The notes beneath the pieces were generated by a model. The model was not told where the DNA came from. It saw nothing but the letters and a program-made list of their open reading frames with translations, and did no database searches. DNA of 64,000 nucleotides, taken from Mesorhizobium sp. WSM4311 (lineage in GTDB: Bacteria; Pseudomonadota; Alphaproteobacteria; Rhizobiales; Rhizobiaceae). The position numbers and the translations under genes were made by a program. Positions 28,097 through 36,161 of this stretch are shown here, in pieces. The number at the start of each line of letters is the position of its first letter. Positions within the stretch are counted from its first letter, which is position 1. The DNA is taken from positions 62,001-126,000 of the forward strand of contig NZ_NSFV01000016.1 in NCBI RefSeq assembly GCF_002295115.1, written 5' to 3'.

Positions 28097-29219
28097 GCCG
28101 TTCAGCTTCAAGGTCCTTGCCACCGACGGCAAGGCCCGGCGCGGTGTCATCGCCATGCCGCGCGGCGAAATCCGCACGCCTGCCTTCATGCCGGTCGGCA
28201 CCGGCGGCACCGTCAAGACCATGTATATGGACCAGGTGCGCGGCGTCGGCGCCGACATCATCCTGGGCAACACCTATCACCTGATGCTGCGGCCCGGCGC
28301 CGAGCGTGTCGCGCGGCTTGGCGGATTGCATGAATTCGCGCGCTGGCCGCATCCGATCCTGACCGACAGCGGCGGCTTCCAGGTGATGTCGTTGTCGAAG
28401 CTCAGGAAACTGACCGAAAAGGGCGTCACGTTCCGCTCGCATATCGATGGCGCGCCCTATGAAATGTCGCCGGAGCGTTCGATCGAGATCCAGGGCCTGC
28501 TCGATTCCGACATCCAGATGCAGCTCGACGAATGCACGGCGCTGCCGGCCGACCTGAAGGAGATCGAGCGCGCCATGGAATTGTCGCTGCGCTGGGCCGA
28601 GCGCTGCAAGACGGCGTTCGGCGACCAACCGGGCAAGGCGATGTTCGGCATAGTGCAGGGCGGCGACAATGCGGCACTTCGGGCGCGCTCGGCGCAGGCG
28701 CTGAGCGCGATGGAGCTGAAGGGTTATGCGGTTGGCGGCCTGGCGGTCGGCGAGCCGCAAGCGGTGATGCTGGAAATGCTCGACATCACCTGTCCCGAAC
28801 TGCCCGCGGACAAGCCACGCTATCTCATGGGTGTCGGCACGCCAGACGATATCCTGAAATCGGTGGCGCGCGGCATCGATATGTTCGACTGCGTGATGCC
28901 GACGCGGGCCGGCCGGCACGGCCTGGCCTACACCAGGCGAGGCAAGGTCAATCTGCGCAACGCCCGCCATGCCGACGATCCGCGCCCGCTGGACGAGGAA
29001 AGCGATTGTCCCGCGGCGCGCGATTATTCGCGCGCCTATCTGCATCATCTGGTGCGCTCCCAGGAGGCACTGGGCGCCATGCTGTTGACCTGGAACAACC
29101 TGTCCTACTATCAGAAGCTGATGCAGGACATTCGCGACGCGATCGAGACCGGCAGCTTCGAAGCGCGTGGGGCCGAGATCAAAGAGGGTTGGGCGAGGGG
29201 CGATATTCCCGTCCTATAG
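28089..29219 (+). CDS. tgt: tRNA-guanine transglycosylase
   Basis: Exchanges guanine-34 for preQ1 in tRNAs with GUN anticodons, 376 residues. LTDSGGFQVMSL holds the general-acid Asp and FDCVMPTRAGRHGLAYT the nucleophile Asp. The zinc site is odd: where E. coli Tgt has CDCYTC and TIHNL (Cys302, Cys304, Cys307, His333), this protein has SDCPAA and TWNNL, keeping one of four ligands. The flanking YSRAYLHHL is conserved, so alignment is secure. The start at 28089 gives the normal N-terminus (MAKPFSFKVLATDGKARRG). Confidence 0.95.
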   Translation: MAKPFSFKVLATDGKARRGVIAMPRGEIRTPAFMPVGTGGTVKTMYMDQVRGVGADIILGNTYHLMLRPGAERVARLGGLHEFARWPHPILTDSGGFQVMSLSKLRKLTEKGVTFRSHIDGAPYEMSPERSIEIQGLLDSDIQMQLDECTALPADLKEIERAMELSLRWAERCKTAFGDQPGKAMFGIVQGGDNAALRARSAQALSAMELKGYAVGGLAVGEPQAVMLEMLDITCPELPADKPRYLMGVGTPDDILKSVARGIDMFDCVMPTRAGRHGLAYTRRGKVNLRNARHADDPRPLDEESDCPAARDYSRAYLHHLVRSQEALGAMLLTWNNLSYYQKLMQDIRDAIETGSFEARGAEIKEGWARGDIPVL

Positions 29220-29267
29220 AGCATGATCCCGAAAAGTGGAGACCGGTTTTCGGAAAAGATAATGCTC
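29219..29267. repeat. Palindromic intergenic repeat element (copy 1)
   Basis: An imperfect palindrome that starts GAGCATGATCCCGAAAAGTG and ends GGAAAAGATAATGCTC, with CCGGTTTTCGG in the middle. It begins at the last base of the tgt stop. The design (GCATG...AAAGTGG...CCGGTTT...ATGC) recurs at 34419-34463. It is of the kind found in many copies between genes in Mesorhizobium and relatives, and may also serve as the 3' structure of the tgt mRNA. Confidence 0.75.
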
Positions 29268-29281
29268 GAACAAGAAAGTCC

Positions 29282-29701
29282 TCACGTGCTCAGCGAGTTG
29301 GATGCGCGCAGGCTGCAGCCGGTGATCTGGAACGTGCCGTCGGGTTGCTGCTGCAGCGTATAGACCGCCTCATAATCCTTGCCGTCGGGGCCGACGATCA
29401 GCACCTGCTGGATAATCGAGCCCGGACCCGTCTGCTCGACCTTGCCGAAGGCATAGGACTGTGGCCTGCGCACCGGCGGGTAGCCATTGGTCACCATGTT
29501 CATGAAGGCGTCGACGGTCGGGAACACCTGCTTCACATTCGGGGCGGCGAAGCTGTAGGCCTTGGCGCCGTCATCGGCCAGCAACGCCTTCAACTGACCG
29601 TCGATGACGACCTGGCCTGCCTTGATTTCGGCATCGCCGGCAAAGGCCGAGGATGTGAAGAGGAATGGAATGACTGCGAATGCGAAAAAAGCGCGGCGCA
29701 T
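29282..29701 (-). CDS. DUF4864 family exported protein
   Basis: A 139-residue protein with a signal peptide (FFAFAVIPFLFTSSAFA-GDA). The mature part (VVIDGQLKALLADDGAKAYSFAAPNVKQVFPTVDAFMNMV and YEAVYTLQQQPDGTFQITGCSL) matches DUF4864, a small SnoaL/NTF2-like periplasmic family of unknown function. The start at 29701 is the Met directly before the signal sequence; the longer reading is Arg/His-rich. It is convergent with tgt. Confidence 0.82.
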   Translation of the reverse strand: MRRAFFAFAVIPFLFTSSAFAGDAEIKAGQVVIDGQLKALLADDGAKAYSFAAPNVKQVFPTVDAFMNMVTNGYPPVRRPQSYAFGKVEQTGPGSIIQQVLIVGPDGKDYEAVYTLQQQPDGTFQITGCSLRASNSLST

Positions 29702-29954
29702 GGCCTGTCTCCGTTGTCCCTCGGAATGGTCCCTCAAAAATAATGTCCGATGACGCACGATAACATACGCTCGGCGGTGCATCCCGGTTTCACCGATTGC
29801 GAATATTCGCCACCGGAATGTCCTGCCGGTTGCCGGGCTACGCGAGGCCGTGGCCAGGGTCCGTGCCGGCCAAGTGCGGATTCCAGTGCTTGAAAGGCCG
29901 CCTCCAGTCTGCCAGAAGGGCCGCTTGGACTTGGACGTTTAGCGGGACGAAGCC

Positions 29955-30191
29955 ATGAAGGCGTTTTTCGTGCAGATCAAATGCGAGTTGGGCAAATCCT
30001 ATGAGGTTGCCAGCGCGCTTGCCGATGCCGAGATCGCTTCGGAAATCTATTCCACCGCCGGCAATTACGACCTGCTCGCCAAATTCTATGTCGATGACGA
30101 GGAAGATGTCGGCCATTTCGTCAACGAGAAGGTGCAGATTCTCCCCGGCATCAAGGACACGTTCACGGTCGTCACCTTCCGCGCCTTCTAG
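29955..30191 (+). CDS. Stand-alone Lrp/AsnC ligand-binding (RAM) domain protein
   Basis: A 78-residue protein consisting only of the effector-binding alpha-beta domain of Lrp/AsnC regulators: MKAFFVQIKCELGKSYEVASAL, AEIASEIYSTAGNYDLLAKFYVDDEEDVGHFVNEKVQ. There is no DNA-binding helix-turn-helix. Such SMART-type proteins form oligomeric rings and may bind amino acids or modulate full-length Lrp proteins. It stands alone; the 253 bases upstream contain no gene. Confidence 0.88.
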   Translation: MKAFFVQIKCELGKSYEVASALADAEIASEIYSTAGNYDLLAKFYVDDEEDVGHFVNEKVQILPGIKDTFTVVTFRAF

Positions 30192-30355
30192 CCGGGAAGG
30201 CATTTGCCCGGGCACGAGGCAAAGCCTGATCAAGGTCGTATTTCGACTGCCTCAATTTTAGGCAGCCGCAACATACTGATCGTCCGCATCTCCCAAATCA
30301 CCGATTGCGCTTGATTTTCTTCGGCGACGCCAGTGAAATGGCGTCACAGGGGAGT

Positions 30356-31774
30356 ATGCGATTGGCAGCGTTCGATGAAATGCTTCCGGAAGTTTCCGGA
30401 TTGAGAAGACCGTATTCGGCTTATGATCGCTGGCTGAAGGAACAGGATCCAGCCAGACTTACCGAGAAGATGCAGGACGCCGAACGCGTCTTCCGCAAGA
30501 CCGGCATCACCTTCGCCGTCTATGGCGAGCAGGAAGCCTCCGAGCGGCTGATCCCCTTCGACATCGTTCCGCGCATCATTTCAGGCAATGAGTGGCGGCG
30601 CCTGACGCAAGGCATCGAGCAGCGCGTGCAGGCGCTGAACGCCTTCCTCGACGACATTTACCATCGCCAGGAGATCCTGCGTGCAGGCCGCGTTCCCAGG
30701 GACCTGATCGCCAAGAACGAGGCGTTCCTGCGGGAGATGATCGGGGTGCGGCCGCCGGCCGGCGTCTACACCCACATCATCGGCGTCGATATCGTGCGCA
30801 TCAGCGAGGACGAGTTCTACGTGCTGGAGGACAATGCCCGCACCCCGTCCGGTGTCTCCTACATGCTGGAGAACCGCGAGACGATGATGCAGCTGTTCCC
30901 CGAGCTGTTCCAGAAGATCAAGGTGCGGCCGGTGGAGAACTACCCGCAGCTGCTGCGCCAGTCGCTGGCGGCGGTTCGGCCGCAAAGCACCAAGGGCGCG
31001 CCGACCATCGCCGTGCTGACGCCCGGCAGCTTCAATTCCGCCTATTTCGAACATGCCTTCCTTGCCGACCAGATGGGCGTGCAACTGGTCGAGGGCCAGG
31101 ATCTGCGCGTCGTCGACGGCCATGTGGCGATGCGCACGACCGAGGGCTACAAGCAAATCGACGTGCTCTACCGCCGCGTCGACGATTCCTTCCTGGACCC
31201 GCTGACCTTCCGGCCGGATTCGGCCCTCGGCATACCCGGCATCATGGATGTCTATCGCGCCGGCAACATCACCATCGCCAACGCACCGGGAACCGGTATC
31301 GCCGACGACAAGGCGATCTATTCCTACATGCCCGAGATCGTCGAATTCTATACCGGCCGCAAGGCGATCCTCGGCAACATCCCGACCTGGCGCTGTTCGG
31401 AGGCGGACAGCCTGAAATATGTGCTCGAGCACATCCACGAACTGGTGATCAAGGAAGTACACGGCTCCGGCGGCTACGGCATGCTCGTCGGACCGGCGGC
31501 GACCAAGAAAGAGTGCGAAGCCTTCGCCAAGAAACTGGCGGCGAAGCCTTCCAACTATATCGCCCAACCGACGCTGGCGCTGTCGACCTGCCCGATCCTG
31601 ACCGACAAGGGACTGGCGCCGCGCCACGTCGACCTCAGGCCCTACGTGCTGGTTTCCGACCGCATCCAGATCGTGCCCGGCGGCCTGACGCGCGTGGCGT
31701 TGAAGGAGGGCTCTCTGGTCGTGAACTCGTCGCAGGGCGGCGGAACGAAAGATACCTGGGTGTTGGATGATTGA
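30356..31774 (+). CDS. Circularly permuted ATP-grasp protein (DUF404/DUF407)
   Basis: A 472-residue ATP-grasp ligase predicted to form peptide-like bonds. VYGEQEASERLIPFDIVPRI, YVLEDNARTPSGVSYMLENRETM and EVHGSGGYGMLVGP are the conserved segments. The start is uncertain: ATG at 30356 lies right after AGGGGAG, ATG at 30338 is also in frame; the shorter form matches the usual family N-terminus (AFDEML). It leads the four-gene set ATP-grasp, alpha-E, transglutaminase-like, Anbu, which is repeatedly found together in proteobacteria. Confidence 0.9.
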   Translation: MRLAAFDEMLPEVSGLRRPYSAYDRWLKEQDPARLTEKMQDAERVFRKTGITFAVYGEQEASERLIPFDIVPRIISGNEWRRLTQGIEQRVQALNAFLDDIYHRQEILRAGRVPRDLIAKNEAFLREMIGVRPPAGVYTHIIGVDIVRISEDEFYVLEDNARTPSGVSYMLENRETMMQLFPELFQKIKVRPVENYPQLLRQSLAAVRPQSTKGAPTIAVLTPGSFNSAYFEHAFLADQMGVQLVEGQDLRVVDGHVAMRTTEGYKQIDVLYRRVDDSFLDPLTFRPDSALGIPGIMDVYRAGNITIANAPGTGIADDKAIYSYMPEIVEFYTGRKAILGNIPTWRCSEADSLKYVLEHIHELVIKEVHGSGGYGMLVGPAATKKECEAFAKKLAAKPSNYIAQPTLALSTCPILTDKGLAPRHVDLRPYVLVSDRIQIVPGGLTRVALKEGSLVVNSSQGGGTKDTWVLDD

Positions 31775-31783
31775 GATGAGATG

Positions 31784-31895
31784 AGTGAGTAGGGAATAGT
31801 CGGTAGTGAGTAGTCAGCAGTAGAGGAGAAGCGCATGCCATATTCCATTGAAATTCAACTATTTACTACTGACTACTCACCATTCCCTACTCACT
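31784..31895. repeat. Long imperfect inverted repeat inside the ATP-grasp/Anbu operon
   Basis: Left arm 31784-31822 (AGTGAGTAGGGAAT... AGTGAGTAGTCAGCAGTA) pairs with right arm 31864-31895 (TACTACTGACTACTCA.. ATTCCCTACTCACT), with a small internal loop and a 41-base apical region. The arms consist of GAGTAG-like units and are far richer in A+T than the flanking genes. It separates the ATP-grasp and alpha-E genes. It looks like an inserted palindromic element of the GTAGTGAGTAG type. Confidence 0.85.
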
Positions 31896-31913
31896 AGCCC
31901 AAAGGGCCTTCCT

Positions 31914-32855
31914 ATGCTTCTCGGCCGCACCGCCAACGGGCTCTACTGGATGAACCGCTATATCGAGCGGGCCGAAAACATGGCGCGGCTGGTCGATGCC
32001 GGCCTGCGCATGGCGCTGACCCGCACGCAAAGCGCGTCGGAGGAATGGAATTCGGTGCTGCTCAGCGCCGGCTCCGACGTGGCCTTCAAGCAGAAGTATT
32101 CGGACTATACGGCCGCCGATGTCGCTGATTTCCTTTTGCGCGACACCTCGAACCCGTCGAGCACCATGTCGTCGATCGAGACGGCCCGCAACAATGCCCG
32201 CATGGTGCGCACCGCGCTGACGCGCGAGACCTGGGAAAGCATCAACGAAGCCTGGATGTCGCTGAAGCGGATGCTGGCGAGGCCAATCGACGAGCGCGAC
32301 CTGCCAAACGTCCTCGACGCCATCAAGCGCGAGACGGCGCTGATCCGCGGCTCGTTCTACGGCACCATGCTGCGCAACGAGATTTTCGACTTCTCGCAGC
32401 TCGGCACCTATGTCGAGCGCGCCGACAACACGGCGCGCATCCTCGACGTGAAATATTACGTGCTGCTGCCGTCGATCTCCTGGGTTGGTTCGACGCTCGA
32501 CAACTATCAATGGGAATCGATCCTGCGCTCGGTGTCGGCGCACCGCTCCTACCGTTGGGTCTATGATGCGGACTACAAGCCGACCAACATCGCCGACTAC
32601 CTGATCCTCAACGTCCGCATGCCGCGTTCATTGACCTTCTGCTACCGCTTCCTGTCCGAACATCTGAAGTTCCTGAGCGACGATTACGGCGAGCGCCACG
32701 CCTGCCACGCGACGGCGGAAAAAACGCAAGCCATGCTGAGGGCCGGGTCGATCAAGGATATATTCGACGCGGGTCTGCACGAGTTCCTCGCCGGGTTCAT
32801 TCGCGACAACACCCGGCTCGGCGACGAGATCGCGCAGGATTACCGGTTTTATTGA
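31914..32855 (+). CDS. Alpha-E domain protein (DUF403)
   Basis: A 313-residue all-helical protein. MLLGRTANGLYWMNRYIERAENMARLVDAGLRMAL is the family start and LGTYVERADNTARILDVKYYVLLPS the central motif. The ATG at 31914 is the natural start; an upstream in-frame reading runs through the inverted repeat and is rejected. Alpha-E proteins always accompany the permuted ATP-grasp and are thought to work with it, perhaps as a scaffold; reaction unknown. Confidence 0.9.
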   Translation: MLLGRTANGLYWMNRYIERAENMARLVDAGLRMALTRTQSASEEWNSVLLSAGSDVAFKQKYSDYTAADVADFLLRDTSNPSSTMSSIETARNNARMVRTALTRETWESINEAWMSLKRMLARPIDERDLPNVLDAIKRETALIRGSFYGTMLRNEIFDFSQLGTYVERADNTARILDVKYYVLLPSISWVGSTLDNYQWESILRSVSAHRSYRWVYDADYKPTNIADYLILNVRMPRSLTFCYRFLSEHLKFLSDDYGERHACHATAEKTQAMLRAGSIKDIFDAGLHEFLAGFIRDNTRLGDEIAQDYRFY

Positions 32856-32862
32856 GGACCTC

Positions 32863-33654
32863 GTGCGGCTCAAGATCACCCACCGGACCGAATACCGCTA
32901 CGACGCGCCGGTGCAATATCTGCTGCAGCGGCTGCGGCTGCTTCCGGTCAGCGGACAGACACAGACGGTGCTGTCCTGGGCGCTGAAGGTCGAAGGCGCG
33001 CGCGAGGAAGTGCGGTTTACCGATCACTACGGCAACGACACAAGGCTGTTGAGTGTCGAGGGTGACCGAGATTTCATCACGGTCGAGGCGTCCGGCGAGG
33101 TGGCGACGCGCGACACGTCAGGCGTTTGCGGGTCGCATCAGGGCTTTGCGCCGCTGTGGCTGTTCGCGCAGGAAACGCCCTTGACCACCATCGGCGGCGG
33201 CATCCGCAAGCTGGCCGAAGCGGTCGGCACGGGCACCGACATCGAACGGCTGCACCGGCTGATGGCCATGATCGGCGAGCGCGTCGCCTACACGCCAGGC
33301 ACAACCAATGCGACCACACCGGCCGAAGCGGCGTTGGCGCTGAAGACCGGGGTTTGCCAGGACCATAGCCATATCTTTGCCGCCGCCGCGCGCGCCATGG
33401 GATTTCCGTCGCGCTACGTCTCCGGCTATCTGATGATGGATGCTGTCGAGCAGGCGGCAAGCCATGCCTGGGCTGAAGCGCATGTTCCGGGTCTCGGCTG
33501 GGTTGCCTTCGACCCAGCCAATGGTATTTCTCCCGACGAGCGTTATGTGAAGGTGGCGACCGGCCGCGACTACCGCGACGCCTCGCCGGTGTCGGGAATT
33601 CGACTGGGACAGGCGGAAGAACGGCTTGCGGTCACCGTCACGGTAGAGCAGTAA
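32863..33654 (+). CDS. Transglutaminase-like family protein
   Basis: A 263-residue protein starting at GTG with GAGGA upstream. The N-terminal MRLKITHRTEYRYDAPVQYLLQRLRLLP is the bacterial transglutaminase-like N domain. The core has the papain-type triad: Cys in KTGVCQDHSHIFAAAARAMGFPSRYVSGY, His in ASHAWAEAHVPGLGW and Asp in VAFDPANG. It could be a peptidase or acyl transferase acting on the product of the ATP-grasp enzyme. It lies seven bases after the alpha-E gene. Confidence 0.92.
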   Translation: MRLKITHRTEYRYDAPVQYLLQRLRLLPVSGQTQTVLSWALKVEGAREEVRFTDHYGNDTRLLSVEGDRDFITVEASGEVATRDTSGVCGSHQGFAPLWLFAQETPLTTIGGGIRKLAEAVGTGTDIERLHRLMAMIGERVAYTPGTTNATTPAEAALALKTGVCQDHSHIFAAAARAMGFPSRYVSGYLMMDAVEQAASHAWAEAHVPGLGWVAFDPANGISPDERYVKVATGRDYRDASPVSGIRLGQAEERLAVTVTVEQ

Positions 33655-33685
33655 TCCCGCAAGGATTAGTGCCAGAAGAGATTCC

Positions 33686-34417
33686 ATGACCTATTGCGTC
33701 GGCCTGAAGATCGATCGCGGGCTCGTGTTCATGTCGGACACGCGCACCAATGCCGGCATGGATTCGATCTCGACCTTCAAGAAGATGCATGTCTGGGAAC
33801 AGCCGGGTGAGCGCGTCATCGTCCTGATGTCGGCCGGCAATCTGGCGACGACGCAGGCCGTGGTCAGCCTGCTCGACGAACGCACCAAGGCGGTGACCGA
33901 CCGCCACGAGAAATTGCTCGAGACACCATCCATGTACCAGACGGTGCGATTGGTGGGCGACACGGTGAAAGAAGTGATCGCGCAATCGTCTCCCGCCGGC
34001 GAGAAGGCCGATTCCTATTTCAACGCCTCCTTCATCCTCGGCGGGCAGATCTTGGGCAGTCCGCCGCGGCTGTTCATGATCTATCCCGAGGGCAATTTCA
34101 TCGAATCGACCGACGACACGCCGTTCTTCCAGATCGGCGAGACCAAATACGGCAAGCCGATTATCATCCGCGCCTATGAGCGGACGATGAGCCTGGCCGA
34201 GACGGTGAAGCTGCTGCTGGTGTCGTTCGATTCGACACTCAAGTCCAACCTGTCGGTCGGCTTGCCGCTCGACCTGCTGTTCCTGGAGAAGGACGCCTTC
34301 AAGGTCGGCCTGAAGAAGCGGATCGCTCAGGACGATCAGTATTACCGCACCATCTCCGACGGCTGGTCGAATGCGCTGAAGAGCGCTTTTGCCAGCCTGC
34401 CGGATTTTCCGGGGTGA
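33686..34417 (+). CDS. Anbu, proteasome-related peptidase
   Basis: A 243-residue Ntn-hydrolase of the Anbu (ancestral beta subunit) family. After Met removal the first residue is Thr (M-TYCVG), the expected nucleophile, with Asp in FMSDTRTNAG and Lys in STFKKMHVW completing the proteasome-like site. No ATPase or alpha subunit gene is near, as usual for Anbu. It ends the four-gene set; a role in trimming or degrading peptides made or marked by the neighbours is inferred, not shown. Confidence 0.92.
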   Translation: MTYCVGLKIDRGLVFMSDTRTNAGMDSISTFKKMHVWEQPGERVIVLMSAGNLATTQAVVSLLDERTKAVTDRHEKLLETPSMYQTVRLVGDTVKEVIAQSSPAGEKADSYFNASFILGGQILGSPPRLFMIYPEGNFIESTDDTPFFQIGETKYGKPIIIRAYERTMSLAETVKLLLVSFDSTLKSNLSVGLPLDLLFLEKDAFKVGLKKRIAQDDQYYRTISDGWSNALKSAFASLPDFPG

Positions 34418-34418
34418 T

Positions 34419-34463
34419 GCATGCCGCCCAAAAAGTGGCCCCGGTTTAGGGGGAACGACATGC
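34419..34463. repeat. Palindromic intergenic repeat element (copy 2)
   Basis: It starts GCATGCCGCCCAAAAAGTGG and ends GGGGGAACGACATGC, with CCCCGGTTTAGG between. The layout matches the element at 29219-29267 (GCATG...AAAAGTGG...CCGGTTT...ATGC) though individual bases have drifted. It begins two bases after the Anbu stop. Confidence 0.7.
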
Positions 34464-34472
34464 GCAATGGAT

Positions 34473-34514
34473 CTAAAGCTCATCGCTTGGATCCTATCAA
34501 GCGATGCGCTTTAG
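34473..34514. repeat. Inverted repeat next to repeat copy 2
   Basis: CTAAAGC-T-CATCGCTTG (34473-34489) pairs with CAAGCGATG-C-GCTTTAG (34498-34514) around an eight-base loop, sixteen paired bases with one mismatch. It forms a compound unit with the element at 34419-34463. It may terminate the Anbu operon; T runs are absent. Confidence 0.8.
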
Positions 34515-34623
34515 GGCGCTTGCCGTAGCGCCAGCGCTTGCATCTATTTCACATGTTAATTATTGATGGAATTTGAGAGCCGGGCGAAGCGTGCCGGCAT
34601 TGAATTCGTGTCGGGAGGACAGG

Positions 34624-36035
34624 ATGAACAATGACGAGTTCCGGCAGTGGTCGCGGCGCGCCGCCGACTGGGGCGCCGACTATCGCAATTCACTGCGCGA
34701 GCGGCCGGTGCGGCCGCTGGTCGAACCGGGTGACATTTTCAGGAGCATTGAGGCCTCGCCGCCGGAAAACGCCGAACCGATGGACAGGATCTTCGCCGAC
34801 TTCGAAGAGAAGATCGTGCCGGGCATGACGCATTGGCAGCACCCGCGCTTCTTCGCCTATTTCCCGGCCAATGCGGCGCCGGTTTCGGTGGTGGCTGAGT
34901 ATCTCGTCTCCGCAATGGCCGCGCAGTGCATGCTTTGGCAGACCTCGCCGGCGGCGACCGAACTCGAGACCCGCACCGTCGACTGGATGCGCCAGGCACT
35001 TGGCCTTCCCGAGGGGTTTTCCGGCGTCATCCAGGATTCGGCTTCGTCGGCGACACTCAATGCCGTGCTGACCATGCGCGAACGGGCGCTGGATTGGCAA
35101 GGCAACAAAAAGGGATTGGCCGGGCAGGGCCAGTTGCGCATCTATTCCTCGGATCAGGTGCACACGTCGATCGACAGGGCGATCTGGGTGTCGGGCATCG
35201 GCGAGGACAATCTGGTGCGCATTCCGGTCTCGGGCCGCTTTCGTGCGATGGATATCGCCGCCCTGGAGGCGGTCATCGCGGCCGACCGGAAAGCCGGCCT
35301 GCTGCCGGCGGGCGTCATCGCTTGCGCCGGCGGCACCAGCACCGGCGGCACGGACGACATTGCGGCGGTCGCCGCGGTCGCCAAGCGGCATGGACTGTAT
35401 CTTCATGTCGATGCGGCCTGGCCGGATCGGCGATGATCTGCCCCGAGTACAGGCATTTCTGGACCGGTATCGAAGGCGCCGATTCGATCGTCTTCAATCC
35501 GCACAAATGGCTGGGCGCACAGTTCGACTGCTCGATCCAGTTCCTGCGCGACCCCGAAAGCCATGTCAGGACGCTGGCCATCAAGCCGGACTATCTGAAA
35601 ACCGACGGTCATGACGGCATCATCAACTATTCCGAATGGTCGGTGCCGCTCGGCCGGCGCTTCCGAGCCCTGAAACTGTGGTTCCTGCTGCGCGCCCACG
35701 GGCTGGAAAACCTGCGCGCCATGATCCGCAACCATGTGAACTGGAGCGAGGGCCTTGCCGGGCGGCTGGCAAGGGAGTCGGATTTCGAGATCGTCAGCGA
35801 ACCGATGCTGTCGCTGTTTTCGTTCCGGCACAGGGCGCCCTCAAGCGCCGATGCCGACGCGCACAATCTGCGGTTGGTCAATGCGATCAACGACGATGGC
35901 CGCATCTACCTGACGCAGACGAGGGTCGACGGGCAGGTGGCAATCCGCTTCCAGGTCGGCCAGTTCGAGGCGACCGCTAGCGATGTCGATGCGGCTTTTG
36001 CCGTCATCACCGAAATCGCGCGCGGCCTGGTCTGA
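34624..36035 (+). pseudogene. PLP-dependent group II amino acid decarboxylase, frameshifted
   Basis: Reading from the ATG at 34624 (good site GGGAGGACAGG) gives an aromatic-amino-acid-decarboxylase type protein until about 35421, where it leaves the family after HVDAAW and stops at 35436. The family sequence resumes at once in the next frame (AGSAMICPEYRHFW...NPHKWLGAQFDC) and runs to 36035. Adding one G at GCCTGG/CCGG restores a 470-residue protein with the PLP-contacting Asp263 and the Schiff-base Lys near residue 295 on opposite sides of the break. The rest is intact, so this is either a very recent mutation or a base-calling error. Confidence 0.85.
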
Positions 36036-36117
36036 CAGGCCCATGTAGGATTGCGCTGGAGTTTGCCTTTGCAATCAGGTGATTTCCCTTAGCCGGCTTA
36101 TGCCTTTTCATTGCTTT

Positions 36118-36150
36118 CGTTTTCGGCTATAGACAAGAAAAACGAAAACG
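36118..36150. promoter_or_regulatory. Probable GlpR operator at glpR
   Basis: CGTTTTCG (36118-36125) and CGAAAACG (36143-36150) are perfect inverted copies 17 bases apart, directly upstream of the glpR ribosome site. They share the TTCG core of DeoR/GlpR operators seen again upstream of glpD. This would allow autoregulation. Confidence 0.55.
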
Positions 36151-36161
36151 GGAGGCCGCCC

